Source: Prorocentrum cordatum (lineage: Eukaryota; Sar; Dinophyceae; Prorocentrales; Prorocentraceae). Taken from it: 64,000 nucleotides of DNA. The notes under the pieces were generated by a model. That model saw only the letters and a program-made list of their open reading frames with translations, was not told the DNA's origin and searched no databases. Location of the stretch: the NCBI GenBank assembly GCA_963575745.1, contig CAUYUJ010019344.1, forward strand, positions 35,001 through 99,000, given 5' to 3'. Every line of letters starts with the position of its first letter. Positions within the stretch are counted from its first letter, which is position 1. Both the position numbers and the translations under genes were made by a program. Positions 54,791 to 64,000 of this stretch are shown here, one piece after another.

Positions 54791-57230
54791 CGCGCGCGCG
54801 GCGGCCTTGGCCCGTGCTGCATGGGAAAACGCATAGTGCGCACAGCGGTCCTGGCCCAGTCTGCGTGGGAATATATACATATATATATAAATATATAGTG
54901 TTACATGTATATAGATGTATATATATACATTTATATGTACACACACATATATATATATATACACATACATACACATATACATATACACATATAAATATAA
55001 TGCGCAAGGAGCCAGGACCGCCGCGCGCGCGGCGGCTCAGGCCCGTTCTGGATGGGAAAAGGCATAATGCGCGCGGCGGCCCTGGGCCATTCTGCGTGGG
55101 GCAATATACCATGCGCGAGGGATAGGACCGCCGCGCGCGCGGCGCCCTTGGCCCGTTCTGCGTTGGAAAATGCAAGCTGCGTGCGGCGGCGCTGGCCCAT
55201 TCTGCGCGGGAATATAGTATGCGCGCAGCGGCGGCCCTGGCCCGTTCTGGATGGGAAAATGCATAGTGCGCGCGGCGGCCCAGGTTCATTCTGCATGTGG
55301 ACATTTACCATGCGAGGGGCCAGGGCCGCTGCGCGGCCAGTTCTGTATGGAACATGCATAGTGCGGGCGGCGGCCCTGGCCCAGTCTCTGTCGGAAAATA
55401 TACCATGCAAGGAGAGCCGCCGCGCGCGCGGTGGCCCTGGCCAGTTCTGCATGGGAAACATGCATAGTGCGCGCGGCTGCCCTGGCCCATTCTATGTCGG
55501 ATCATGCGCGAGGGGCCTGGGCCGCCGCGCGCGCGCGGCGGCCCTGGCCCCTTTCTGCATGGGAAAATGCATAGTGCGCTCGGCTGCCCACTGCCATTCC
55601 GTGAAGGAACATGTACCCTGCGCGAGGGGCCAGGGCCGCCGCGCGCGCGGCGGCCCTGGCCCCTTCTGCATAGGAAAATGCATAGTGCGTTCGGCGGCCC
55701 TGGGCCTTTCTGTGTAGGGAAAAATACAATGCGGGAAAAGCCAGGGCCGCCGCGCGCGCGCGGCTGCCCTTGCCCGTGCTGGATGGGAAAATGCATAATG
55801 AGGGCGGCGGCCCTGGCCCGTTCTGCATTGGAAAATGCATAGTGCGCGCGGCGGCCCTGGCCCATTCTGCGCGGGAAAATATACAATGCGCGAGGAGCCA
55901 GGGCCGCCGCGCGCGCGGCGACCCTGGTTATTCTGCGTGGGAGAATGCACTGTGCGCGCGGCGGCCCTGGCCCATATTGTGTGGGAACATATATCATGCG
56001 CGAGGGGACAGTGGGGCCAGGGCCGCTGCGTGCGCGGCGGCCCTGGCCCGTTCTGGATGCGAAAATGCATGGTGCGAGCGGCGGCCCTGGCCAGTCTGCG
56101 TTGGAACATATCACATGCGCGAAGGGCCAGAGCCGCCGCGCGCGCGGCGGCCTTGGCCCGTTCTGCATTGGAAAATGTATCGTGAGTGCGGCGGCCCTGG
56201 CCCATTCTGTGCGTGAAGATATGCGATGCGCGAGGGGCCAGGGCCGCCGCGCGCGGCGGCCCTGGCCCGTTTTGGATGGGAAAAGGCATAGTGCGCGCGG
56301 CGGCCCTGGCCCATTCGAGGCGGAAAAATCTACAATGCGCGAGGGCTCAGGGCCGCCGCGCGCGCGGCGGCCCTGGCCGTTCGGTATGGGAAAATGCATA
56401 GTGCGTGCGGCGGCCCTGGGCCCATTCTGTGTGGGGAATAGATACGATGCGCGAGGGGCCAGAGCCGCCGCGCGCGCGGCGGGCCCTGGCCCGCTTCTGT
56501 ATGGGAACATGCATAATGCATGCGGCTGCCCTGATCCATTCTGCGTGGTGTATATCTATATACATATATATTATAATATATATATATATATATGGGTAAA
56601 TATAAATAATACATATATAATATAATATATATATATATTATGCGTGAGGGGCCAGGGCCGCCGCGCGCGGCGGCCCCTGGCCGGTTCTGGATGGGAAACT
56701 GCATAGTGCATGCGGCTGCCCCAGGGCCATTATCTGTAGGACAATTTACCATGTGCGGTGGGCCAGGGCCGCCGCGCGCGCGGCCCTGGCCCGCTCTGTA
56801 TGGGAAGAGGCATAGAGCGTGCTGGTCGGGTGGCCCATTTCTGTGTTGGGCAATATACATTGCGCGAGGGGCCAGGCCGCCGCGCGCGCGACGGCCCTGG
56901 CCCATTCTGTATAGGAGAATGCATCGTGCGTGCGGCGGCCCTGGCCCATTCTGTGTTGGAAAATATATCACGCGCGAGGGGCCAGGGCCGCCGCGCGCGC
57001 GACGGACCTCGTCCGTTCTGTATGGGAAATGCATAGTGCGTGCGGCGGCCCTGGCCCGTTCTGCGATAGAAAATATACCATGCGCGAGGGGCCAGGGCCG
57101 CCGCGCGCGCGGTGGCCCTGGCCCGTTCTGTATGGGAAAATGCATAGTGCGCGCGGCGGCCCTTGGCCATTCTGTGAAAATATACAATGCGCGAGGGGAC
57201 AGGGCCGCCGCGCGCGCGGCGGCCCTGCGA
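54790..57230 (+). repeat. Satellite B array, block 3
   Basis: About 20 units, the largest block. Two units contain long TA-rich expansions (54872-54998 and 56548-56640) that start at the same place in the unit, just after the ATTCTGCGTGG word. Confidence 0.93.
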
Positions 57231-57289
57231 TTTAACTTGGGCCTGATGTACGCGCGCGGTCAAGGTGCGCCCATCCTGTTGTGCAATGC

Positions 57290-57345
57290 GCGTTGGGCGA
57301 TGGCGCTGGCGGCGAAGATTTGGGCCAAAATGGCTTTGGGGGGCG
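57290..57345 (+). repeat. R13: shared gene-fragment word next to satellite B
   Basis: AAGATTTGGGCCAAAATGGC (about 57316) is identical to part of the exon at 37095-37383, which also abuts satellite B. The rest of the exon is not present here. Confidence 0.6.
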
Positions 57346-57424
57346 GTTGGGGGCGAGGGGGTGGGGCGACAGAGGTGGTGATATCCACGCCAGAACTTCA
57401 GGGCCTGCGTGGTTTAACGAATCC

Positions 57425-58270
57425 CACCAGCCCTCTGGGCGTAGGTGGTTTAACAGACTTTGTTTTCTCTCTTTCCACAACCCCTCCTTCCCCTGTTCGG
57501 GAGATGGGTTTACCCCTCCACCTACCCCCTCCCCTGGGCCCGGCAGGGGGGGGGGGGGGCACGAGGCGCTAGAACCCCTAAGATGGCTCCAAGGGGGCCT
57601 CAAAGAGCCCAAGATGGTCTCCAAGATGGCGCACAATGGCTCAAGATGGCTCAAGCTAGCCTCCGACATACCTCCACGAGGCCCCAAGACAGCCCCAAGA
57701 CGGTTTCAAGTGCCCGCCGAGCCCTCCAAGGCCCCCCCCAAGAGGCCAAAATGGCTCCAAAACCAAAAGAAAATCAATGTGTTTGGCGTTCCCGCCTTTT
57801 CGCTTCCGACGGGCTTCGGGGGCTTCAAGATCGCCCCAATATGGCCCAAGAGATCTCCAAGAGGGCCCCAAGAGGGCCCCAAGAGAGCTCCAAGAGCGCC
57901 CAAGAGCGCCCCAAGAGCGCTCCGATAGGGCCCTGAGGCGCCCTTTTTGAACCTCAGGGGAGGGGGGGGGGGAGGGCTGAATCGGGGACCCCCCCTCTTT
58001 TGAGCCATGGGGCCCAAGAGAGCCCCAAGAGACCTCTCAGACCGCCCCCCCCCCCAAAGAGCCCCAAGAGGGCCCCAAGATGACCCCAAACGAGCCCCAA
58101 GAGGGCCCCAAGAGGGCCCCAAGAGGACACCAAGAGGACCCCAAGAGGACCCCAAGAGAGCCCCAAGATAGCTCCAAGAGACCTCCGCGAACCTCTCACA
58201 ACAACACCTCAACTCGCCTGTGCATCGTTGTTGGGTGGGCTTGAGGGGATACGCGAAGCGTCAATAATTC
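57425..58270 (+). mobile_element. Composite CAAGA element, copy 2
   Basis: R14 head (GCCCTCTGGGCG at 57430, CCCCTGGGCCCGGCAGGGG to 57560), CAAGA array, core AAATCAATGTGTTTGGCGTT and TTTTCGCTTCCGACGGGC at 57769-57815, array, G10/C7 hairpin with GCTGAATCGGGGACC at 57960-57995, array to 58190, R12 tail at 58221-58270 (GTTGTTGGGTGGGCTTGAGG, ACGCGAAGCGTCAATAATT). Same orientation and module order as copy 1. Confidence 0.6.
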
Positions 58271-58274
58271 GCGT

Positions 58275-58904
58275 TTGCAACATCCTTCCCCTTTGGGGAG
58301 GGGGGGGGCACCTTGCCCCTGGGCCTGGCCGGGAGGGGCGCGAAGATTTAGAGCGACAAGGACGGCGCAGGATGATTTCAAGAGGACCCCTGATCGCTAA
58401 ATATGGCCGTCGAGGGGGCGGAATGCCTCCAAGATGCCCAAAACCGTTCCAATGCGACTCCAAGTGTCAACGGAGCTTCTCAAGGGTACCCCGAATATGT
58501 CATCACCCTTCAAATGTGGTGTTTTGTTAAACGTTGTTTGCCTTTTCGATTGTTCGCCTCCGACGGGCCCCCGAAGCGCTACGATGGCCCGAAAGAGCCC
58601 GACGGGCCCAGAAGGGTTCCAAGGCGGCCCCAATTGCACCCGAGAGCGCCACATGAGGGTCACAAGAGATGCTTTGTCGGACCCCAGCGGGGGGACTGAT
58701 ATTGAGTACCTCTCTTCATTGATTGATGGCCTTCATGCCGGCCCCAAGAAAGCCCCCGAGGGCCTGGGGAGGGCCCCAGGTCTCAAACTTCATCATTACC
58801 GGCCTCCTTCAATCATGATATGCGTAACACCGCCCCAAATAGACACCCTGCCTGGGCATCGTTGATGGATGAGCTGGCGGGGACACGCGAAGCGTCAAAG
58901 AATG
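58275..58904 (+). mobile_element. Composite CAAGA element, copy 3 (reduced)
   Basis: Begins where copy 2 ends: R14-like CTTCCCCTTTGGGGAGGGG and CCCCTGGGCCTGGCCGGG, degenerate array (58370-58490), core-like TTTGCCTTTTCGATTGTTCG and CCTCCGACGGGCCCCCGAAG (58536-58575), weak array, R12 tail at 58853-58904 (GAGCTGGCGGGGACACGCGA, AGCGTCAAAGAAT). A (CTC)n tract follows. Confidence 0.5.
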
Positions 58905-59009
58905 GCGCGGGCGGGGGGATGGGAGGAGATCGTCATCCCTCCTCTTGCCCCCTGTTCCCCGTATTCGTCCTCCTCGTCGTCCCCCGTACCCCTCACTCCT
59001 CCAATTCCT

Positions 59010-59200
59010 GCACTTCCTTCACCTTCTTTCTCCTCCTCCGCTTCTCCTCGTCCCCTCCTCCACCCCCTCCCCCACCTCCTCCTGCTCCTCCTACTCCTCT
59101 TCCTGCTCCTCCTCCTGCTCCCCCCCCTCCTCCTCCTCCTCCTCCTCCTCCTCCTCCTCCTCCTCCTCCTCCTCCTCCTCCTCCTCCTCCCCCCCGAGGT
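59010..59200 (+). repeat. (CTC)n tract
   Basis: CTC run, purest at 59120-59190, just after the third R12 copy. Confidence 0.95.
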
Positions 59201-59404
59201 AGCCAGGGGGGCCTCTGAAGAGGCGAACGGGGCAATTCGTTTGGGAACCGTTTCTGGATCGGATCGGCCAGTGGGGCACGAGCAGCTTTGTGGACTGGGT
59301 CACCACCGTCCTCGGATGCGCGAATGCTTCTTTTAGCTGGCTCAGAAGCGCAGATATCCACATAGGAACCAGACAATCGGCTTCAACCGATTTTTGCAGG
59401 GGCG

Positions 59405-60184
59405 CCGAATTGAGTGGGCGACTGCATTGGGTGACTGTGTTTGGTGGCTGCGCTGGGTAAATGTGTTGTGTGGCTGCTCTGGGCGACTGTGTTGGGCGGC
59501 TGTGTTGATCGACTGTGTTGGGTGACTCTGTTGGGTGACTGCGTCAGGTGACTGTGTCTGTTGACTGCATTGGACGACTGTGTTGGGCTACTGTGTTGGG
59601 CTACTGTGTTGGGTGACTGCGTTGGGCGCCTGTGTTGCGCTACTCTGTTGGGCTACTGTGTTGGGTTACTGTGTTGACTGACTGCGTTGGGTGACTCTGT
59701 TGGGTGACTCTGTTGGGTGACTGCGTGGGCAACTGTATTGGGTGACTTGAATGGGCGACTGTGTTGGATGACTGCGTCAGGTGACCGTGTCTGGTGACTG
59801 CGTTGGGCGACTGTGTTGAGCTACTGTGTTGGGCGACTGTGCTGGGTGACTGCGTTGGGCGACTGTGTTGAGCTACTGTGTTGGGCGACTGTGTTGGGCT
59901 ACTGTGTTGACTGACTGTGTTGGGTGACACTGATGGGTGACTGCGTTGGACGACTGTGTTGGGCGGCTGTGTTGATCGACTGTGTTGGGTGGCTGTGTTG
60001 GGTGACTGCGTCAGGTGACTGTGTCTGTTGACTGCGTTGGGCGACTGTGTTGGGCTACTGTGTTGGGCTACTGTGTTGTGTGACTGCGTTGGGCGACTGT
60101 GTTGCGCTACTGTGTTGGGCTACTGTGTTGGGCTACTGTGTTGACTGACTGTGTTGGGTGACTCTGTTGGGTGACTGCGCTGGG
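59405..60184 (+). repeat. 13-bp minisatellite, family M3 (higher-order ~234 bp)
   Basis: Units CTGTGTTGGGCGA, CTGTGTTGGGCTA and CTGCGTTGGGTGA, about 60 copies. The rare variant CTGCGTCAGGTGA recurs at about 59541, 59773 and 60008 (232 and 235 bp, close to 18 x 13). Confidence 0.95.
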
Positions 60185-60412
60185 TAAGTGCGGGCGTAGA
60201 GTGCGGGGTGCGAGTGCGGGGTGCGAGTGCGAAGTGCGAGTGTGGATTGCGAGTGCGGGCGTAGAGCGTGGGGTGCGAGTGCGGGGTGCGAGTGCGCAGC
60301 GCGAGTGTGAAGTGCGAGTGTGGGCGTAGAGCGCGGGGGTGAGTGTGGGGGGAAGTGCGGGGTGCGAGTGTGCAGTGCGAGTGTGAAGTGCGAGTGTGGG
60401 CGTAGAGTGTGA
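60185..60412 (-). repeat. 13-bp minisatellite, family M1 (inverted)
   Basis: Units GTGCGGGGTGCGA, GTGCGGGCGTAGA and GTGTGAAGTGCGA, the reverse complement of the 25.5-26.7 kb array. It continues the 13-bp phase of M3 without a break at 60184. Confidence 0.9.
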
Positions 60413-60419
60413 TGGGCGG

Positions 60420-61250
60420 CCGTGCGCCCCGAAATGGCCTGCTTTATAGACATGCACGATCGCTGCCCCAGAGACATACGCAATGCATCACCAGCTGCAG
60501 TCGTGCGCGCCCCCTCGCGGGCATGCAGGCGCGCGCCGCCGCTGACCATCGTGAGGCGGAATGCTGGCATGCATTGCACCTCGCGGCGGGGCGCATCCAT
60601 TGCGAGGATGCGGATGGCCACGCTGAACCGCCTGCAGCGCGGCGTGCGGAGCCCGCCCTCGAGGCGCACGCCGTGCGCAGCGGCCCTTGCGGGGCCTCGT
60701 CGCGTTCCTGGCGCGCGTGCGGCTGCGGACGCGGTGCCCTCGTGCTGGCCCGCTGCGGCTCGCAGGCGAGGCCGCAGCCTGCCCACTGGTGCCGCCTTCG
60801 ACCTGACGGACACGGTGCGCCGCGCAGGCGGCCCTCGCATTCCTCCCCTCCCTCCGGGCGCGCGGTGGAGGAATGCAGCTGCTGAGGGCGCCGGCCGCGT
60901 CTCCCCGGCCGCAGGCACCACCCCGGGCCTCGCGGGCGACGCGGTGCAGGCGGGCATCGCGGGCTGCGAGCCCGAGTGCAGCCCGCACGCTCCTCACGAT
61001 GCTGCTCGGGCTTCGGCGCCCTCGTCGAGAAGGCGGGCGGCCCCGTCGAGGCCCCCCCCACCGGGCCCACAAGCCGTCACATCGGAGCAGTCCTGGTGGC
61101 AGTCCTGCTGCGCAAGCGGGTGGGTTGCCCCAATGACGGGTCTCTGGCGGGACCTGCGCCTCGAGGTGCTGCGGTCGTGACGGCCGCTGTGCGGCCAGGT
61201 CCCGAGGGGCCGCACCATCTTCCTCTATGCGTCGTGGACGTGCTGACGCC
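60420..61250. other. Possible upstream part of the 61.3 kb gene; frame undetermined
   Basis: GC-rich and repeat-poor, unlike its surroundings. Plus-strand frames carry AECWHALHLAAGRIHCEDAD or ACFIDMHDRCPRDIRNASPA; minus-strand frames carry MPAFRLTMVSGGARLHAREG. None extends convincingly, so I do not call a CDS. Confidence 0.3.
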
Positions 61251-61253
61251 CCT

Positions 61254-61563
61254 TCAGAGGCGCACGAGGCGGACGTGCGGCTCTTCCTCGACGACGGCGC
61301 CGCCCCCATCGCCGCGTTGGCCCGCGGCGACTGGCCTCTCCGACCCGTTCGACGAGAAGAGGGTCACGGGTGGGCGCCGACGGCTCCTCGTCCTCCAGCG
61401 CCACTTCCTCCAGACGGAGGCCACGGGGCTGTTCGAGGGCAAGCCGTTCGAGGCCTGGGCCCGGGAGCGCGAGGCGGAGCACCAGGCGCTGATCCTGGAG
61501 CTCAAGTGCGCGCTCGGGGACGGCTTCGTCGCCAAGCTCCAGCGCAAGGCCAGGCGCTCGTGA
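61254..61563 (+). pseudogene. C-terminal gene fragment, unidentified protein
   Basis: Protein-like in two consecutive frames: SEAHEADVRLFLDDGAAPIA ALARGDWP at 61254-61335, then LSDPFDEKRVTGGRRRLLVL, QRHFLQTEATGLFEGKPFEA, WAREREAEHQALILELKCAL and GDGFVAKLQRKARRS before a TGA at 61561-61563. The frame change falls near 61333, either a one-base indel or a short non-canonical intron. Charged, helical, soluble-looking C-terminus. Upstream 60420-61250 is GC-rich with open frames on both strands, and no frame is clearly best. Family not recognised. Confidence 0.45.
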
Positions 61564-61919
61564 GCTGCGGCGACGGCGGCTCGCGCGACCTGCTGGGTCC
61601 GCCCCGTTTTGTGGCGCGGCTCCCCTCGGCGTGGGTTTGGGGGCCGCTGCCTGGGATCGGGCTCGCACTTGGGTGCGAACCCGCATACCCGTTGGGGTTG
61701 GGGCGGCCGCTGGCGGCTACTGCGGTGCCCGTGTTTGTCCCCGGAGGGGGAAGGCCTGGGTGGAAGCCCGTCTGGGCAGGGGCCCTCCTCGTCGCCTGGC
61801 GCTCTGGCGCGGCGCGAGGCTGCGGCGCCAGCTCGGGACGAGGCGAAGACATCTGGGGCCCTGGCGATCGTCTGCGTGCAGACAGTCGCCAGGGCCTCTT
61901 TGATGACACTCCATCCATC

Positions 61920-62046
61920 CATCCTTCCTCCTCCCTCCTCCGCTCCTCCCTCCTCCCGCCTCCCTCCTCCCTCCTCCCTCCTCCTCCCTCCTCCTCCCTC
62001 CTCCTCCCTCCTCCTCCCTCCTCCTCCCTCCTCCTCCTCCTCTTCT

Positions 62047-62078
<32 letters not shown>

Positions 62079-62097
62079 CTCCTCCCTTCCCCTCTTA
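61920..62097 (+). repeat. (CCTCCTCCCT)n/(CTC)n tract
   Basis: TCCTCCCTCCTCCTCCCTCC changing to pure CTC/TTC, directly before inverted R1. Confidence 0.93.
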
Positions 62098-62109
62098 CCC
62101 AGAGGTCCG

Positions 62110-62250
62110 ACGCTCCCAACAAAAATTGGAGAAGCCAGTTTGGGGGGCCGCTTTCAGCCTCTGGGGGCCCTTGCCGGGCCTCGGGAGCATGACAAAACGA
62201 CTCAGGACGAAAAGCGGGCCCTGGGGAAGTTGTCTGGATGTCTGGGGAGA
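62110..62250 (-). repeat. Dispersed repeat R1, copy f (inverted)
   Basis: CGACGCTCCCAACAAAAATT, GGCCCTTGCCGGGCCTCGGG and AACGACTCAGGACGAAAAGC on the plus strand are the reverse of R1. Confidence 0.7.
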
Positions 62251-62338
62251 GAGGCGCGCGGCGCTCTCGGCTCGGGGAGAGGTGCCGGCGCTACCTGGAG
62301 AGAGCAATGATACTCAATGAGCCCCCCAGCACATTACG

Positions 62339-62985
62339 GTGTCGGCGCGAGGGACGGGGTACAGCAGTAGTCACAAAAAAGGAGAGGCCCATGACGTCCA
62401 GATAAATTCGTGGGAGGGCCGAGGAAGGCGAGGAGGGGAAACAGCAGGGAGGAAGAGGACGGCTGTTCCGCACTCCCTTTCTCTTGCTGGCATTGGCTGG
62501 AGGAATAACAGACTGCATAAACGAAAAAGTTTAAAAAGTTTGACGGCCCGCGCGGTTCTATTCGATCTACGCCACGCTTGGGGATCGTTTGTTTTCGACG
62601 AAAACCAAAATTATCCGCTGGGATGGGGGAAGAGGGACGTGCCTGCCGATAACCTGACCATTTCGTTTTGGACACCCCCGTGCACGCCCGCGCGCACAAT
62701 GGTACTGCATGACCCCCTTCGGACCTGCGCACACGACAATGTCAAGTTCTCTGGGTACGACTCGGGTACGGGGGACTCGGGTTGGCCTGACGGGGACACC
62801 ATGGAAATGACGGGACCCCATCTGAAAGCTGACGCGAGATCCCGCTGCAAGCATCCCACAGAAACTGGACCGTCAAAATCCAGGTCGCCGTCGTCGAAAA
62901 GCGTCGGCAAACCTGAGCTCTCGCGCAGTCGAGCCTTACGTTTCCCCGAGGGGGAGGGGGGGGGGGGGGGCGCGCCCGATGCTCC
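62339..62985. other. Unique segment with competing ORFs
   Basis: The plus strand is open with FVFDENQNYPLGWGKRDVPA and TAHDNV-like ordinary residues. The minus strand is open with MPTLFDDGDLDFDGPVSVGC and LQRDLASAFRWGPVISMVSP. Both look moderately protein-like over 100 codons and I cannot choose. Not repetitive within this window. The plus ORF continues into R2 downstream, which is not coding elsewhere. Confidence 0.3.
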
Positions 62986-62989
62986 GAAA

Positions 62990-63240
62990 TACCGCTGCCG
63001 GAACCCTCAACCGGTCTCGTGGCCTCCCGCATGCCGACCTGCTGGCCCGGTGCCAAGAGGCTCCCCGCGCGCGGACCTCCGCCACCCCTGCGCGCCCGAC
63101 GCCTGCCGCTGCCGAGGGCATCTGACCCGCCGCGCTCCTGGGGCGCGGCCTGACCAGGATCTCGAGGCGAGTGCAGCGGTGGCGACGAGGGCCGCCGAGG
63201 AGGCCCCAGAGTGCAAAACGGGCGAAGGGTGAGGTATATG
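62990..63240 (+). repeat. Dispersed repeat R2, copy 4
   Basis: ATACCGCTGCCGG, then CGCGGCCTGACCAGGATCTC and GCGGTGGCGACGAGGGCC. The middle is expanded relative to other copies. Confidence 0.65.
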
Positions 63241-63254
63241 GGTACCTTTTCTCC

Positions 63255-63475
63255 TCCGAGGGGAGGAGGACAAGGAGGAGGAGGAGGAGGAGAGGAGGAG
63301 GAGGAGGGAGGGAGGAAGGAGGAGAGGGGGGGCGGAGAGGGAGGGAGGGAGGGCGGGAGGGGGGAGGAGGAGGAGGAGGAGGAGGAGGAGGAATAGAGGA
63401 GGAGGGGGAGGAGGAGGAGAAGGAGGGAGGGAGGGAGGAGGAGGAGGAGGAGGAGGAGGAGGAGGCGGGAGGCGG
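63255..63475 (+). repeat. (GGA)n tract
   Basis: GGA/GGGA purine tract directly after R2. Confidence 0.95.
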
Positions 63476-63674
63476 GCGGGGTGAAGGGGCAGAAGCCACC
63501 GTGAGTCGGCAGACGGGGGCACGCGGTCCCCGCCTCCAGTCGGCACGCCCCTCACCGCACGGCTCGTGCCCCGCGTGGGGAGCTTCTCCTGCACTGCGGC
63601 CCCGGCGAGGGCGCCCGCACGGCGTCCCCGCCCTACCTCGGCACACCTCTGGCGTGGATCGCAACGGCGAAGAT

Positions 63675-63890
63675 TGACGACGACGACGACGACGACGACG
63701 ATCGACAAACTACAAATTGCACAAACGAGTGACAGCGACAACAATGACGGACTAGAACGATGACGACGACAACGACGACGATGACGACGACGACAACGGC
63801 AACGGTCGGCAACGACGGAAGACGACGAACGACAGTGACGAATGACGATGGCAGTCGGCGACGACGAACGGCAACGACGAGCGACGACAT
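63675..63890 (+). repeat. (GAC)n/(GACGACAAC)n microsatellite
   Basis: GACGACGACGACGACGACGA then degenerate CGACAAC units. Confidence 0.9.
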
Positions 63891-64000
63891 CCGAACCCTA
63901 CCCCCACCAACCATCGAGTCTCCTGAGTCGATAGGGGACGGGGGTAGGGTTCGCGCCACGTGTTCGGCGCATTCCGCACTCTGCTTCCTCCGCCCATCGA
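63890..64000. repeat. Dispersed repeat R11, copy 2 (cut by window end)
   Basis: A perfect 13-bp inverted repeat, GAACCCTACCCCC at 63893-63905 and its complement at 63940-63952, with a 34-bp loop containing AACCATCGAGTCTCCTGAG. Collinear with 12605-12790. Confidence 0.75.

Noticed and set aside
57600-57660. ATGGCTCAAG words resembling the end of the spliced leader
   Set aside because: They are part of the CAAGATGGC array. The preceding leader bases CCGTAGCC are absent.

Overview
This window is a piece of a GC-rich eukaryotic nuclear genome, most probably a dinoflagellate; I cannot name the genus. The main reason is a single-copy string at 24813-24834 that matches the conserved 22-nt dinoflagellate trans-splicing leader at all but one position (G for T) and lies 63 bp upstream of an ATG. 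Very low gene density, huge amounts of satellite, palindromic and simple-sequence DNA, and decayed gene copies agree with that. I see no bacterial operons, rRNA, tRNA or CRISPR. One 100-N assembly gap sits at 36520-36619.

Layout. 0-15 kb: a mosaic of dispersed repeats (called here R1-R11), (GGA)n/(CTC)n tracts, three copies of a small foldback element, and the best gene, a minus-strand membrane-anchored protein at 10977-11672 with possible upstream coding to about 11850. 15-20 kb: a 152-bp satellite, 870 bp of (GA)n, helically spaced CAAGA repeats and a 102-bp satellite. 20-25 kb: repeat modules, a decayed minus-strand gene (22276-23754), a neighbouring coding segment (21660-22106) and the spliced-leader-tagged retropseudogene. 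25-33 kb: a 13-bp minisatellite, CTC/GAG tracts, inverted 18-bp arrays, a 285-bp repeat, a gene fragment (31405-31870) and the first complete composite CAAGA element. 33-57 kb: almost pure satellite DNA made of families A (~110 bp), B (~115 bp with a 36-bp perfect palindrome), C (~150-165 bp), D (~150-185 bp) and E (~100 bp), each built round a (CG)n core, interrupted by a coding exon (37095-37383) and a 13-bp minisatellite. 57-64 kb: two more composite CAAGA elements, two adjoining 13-bp minisatellites, a candidate gene end (61254-61563), R1/R2/R11 copies and (GGA)n.

No pathway can be reconstructed: the coding segments are isolated and mostly broken. The notable biology is structural. Satellite families switch into one another inside their shared (CG)n cores; palindromes keep perfect symmetry through a paired change; a 173-bp inverted-repeat element is inserted in satellite B with a clean 3-bp target duplication; and a composite element with a fixed order of modules recurs three times. 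Long ORFs across the repeats are artefacts of unit lengths that are multiples of three, or of stop-free repeat units. Repeat boundaries were judged by eye and are accurate to roughly 5-20 bp unless a base-exact edge is stated.
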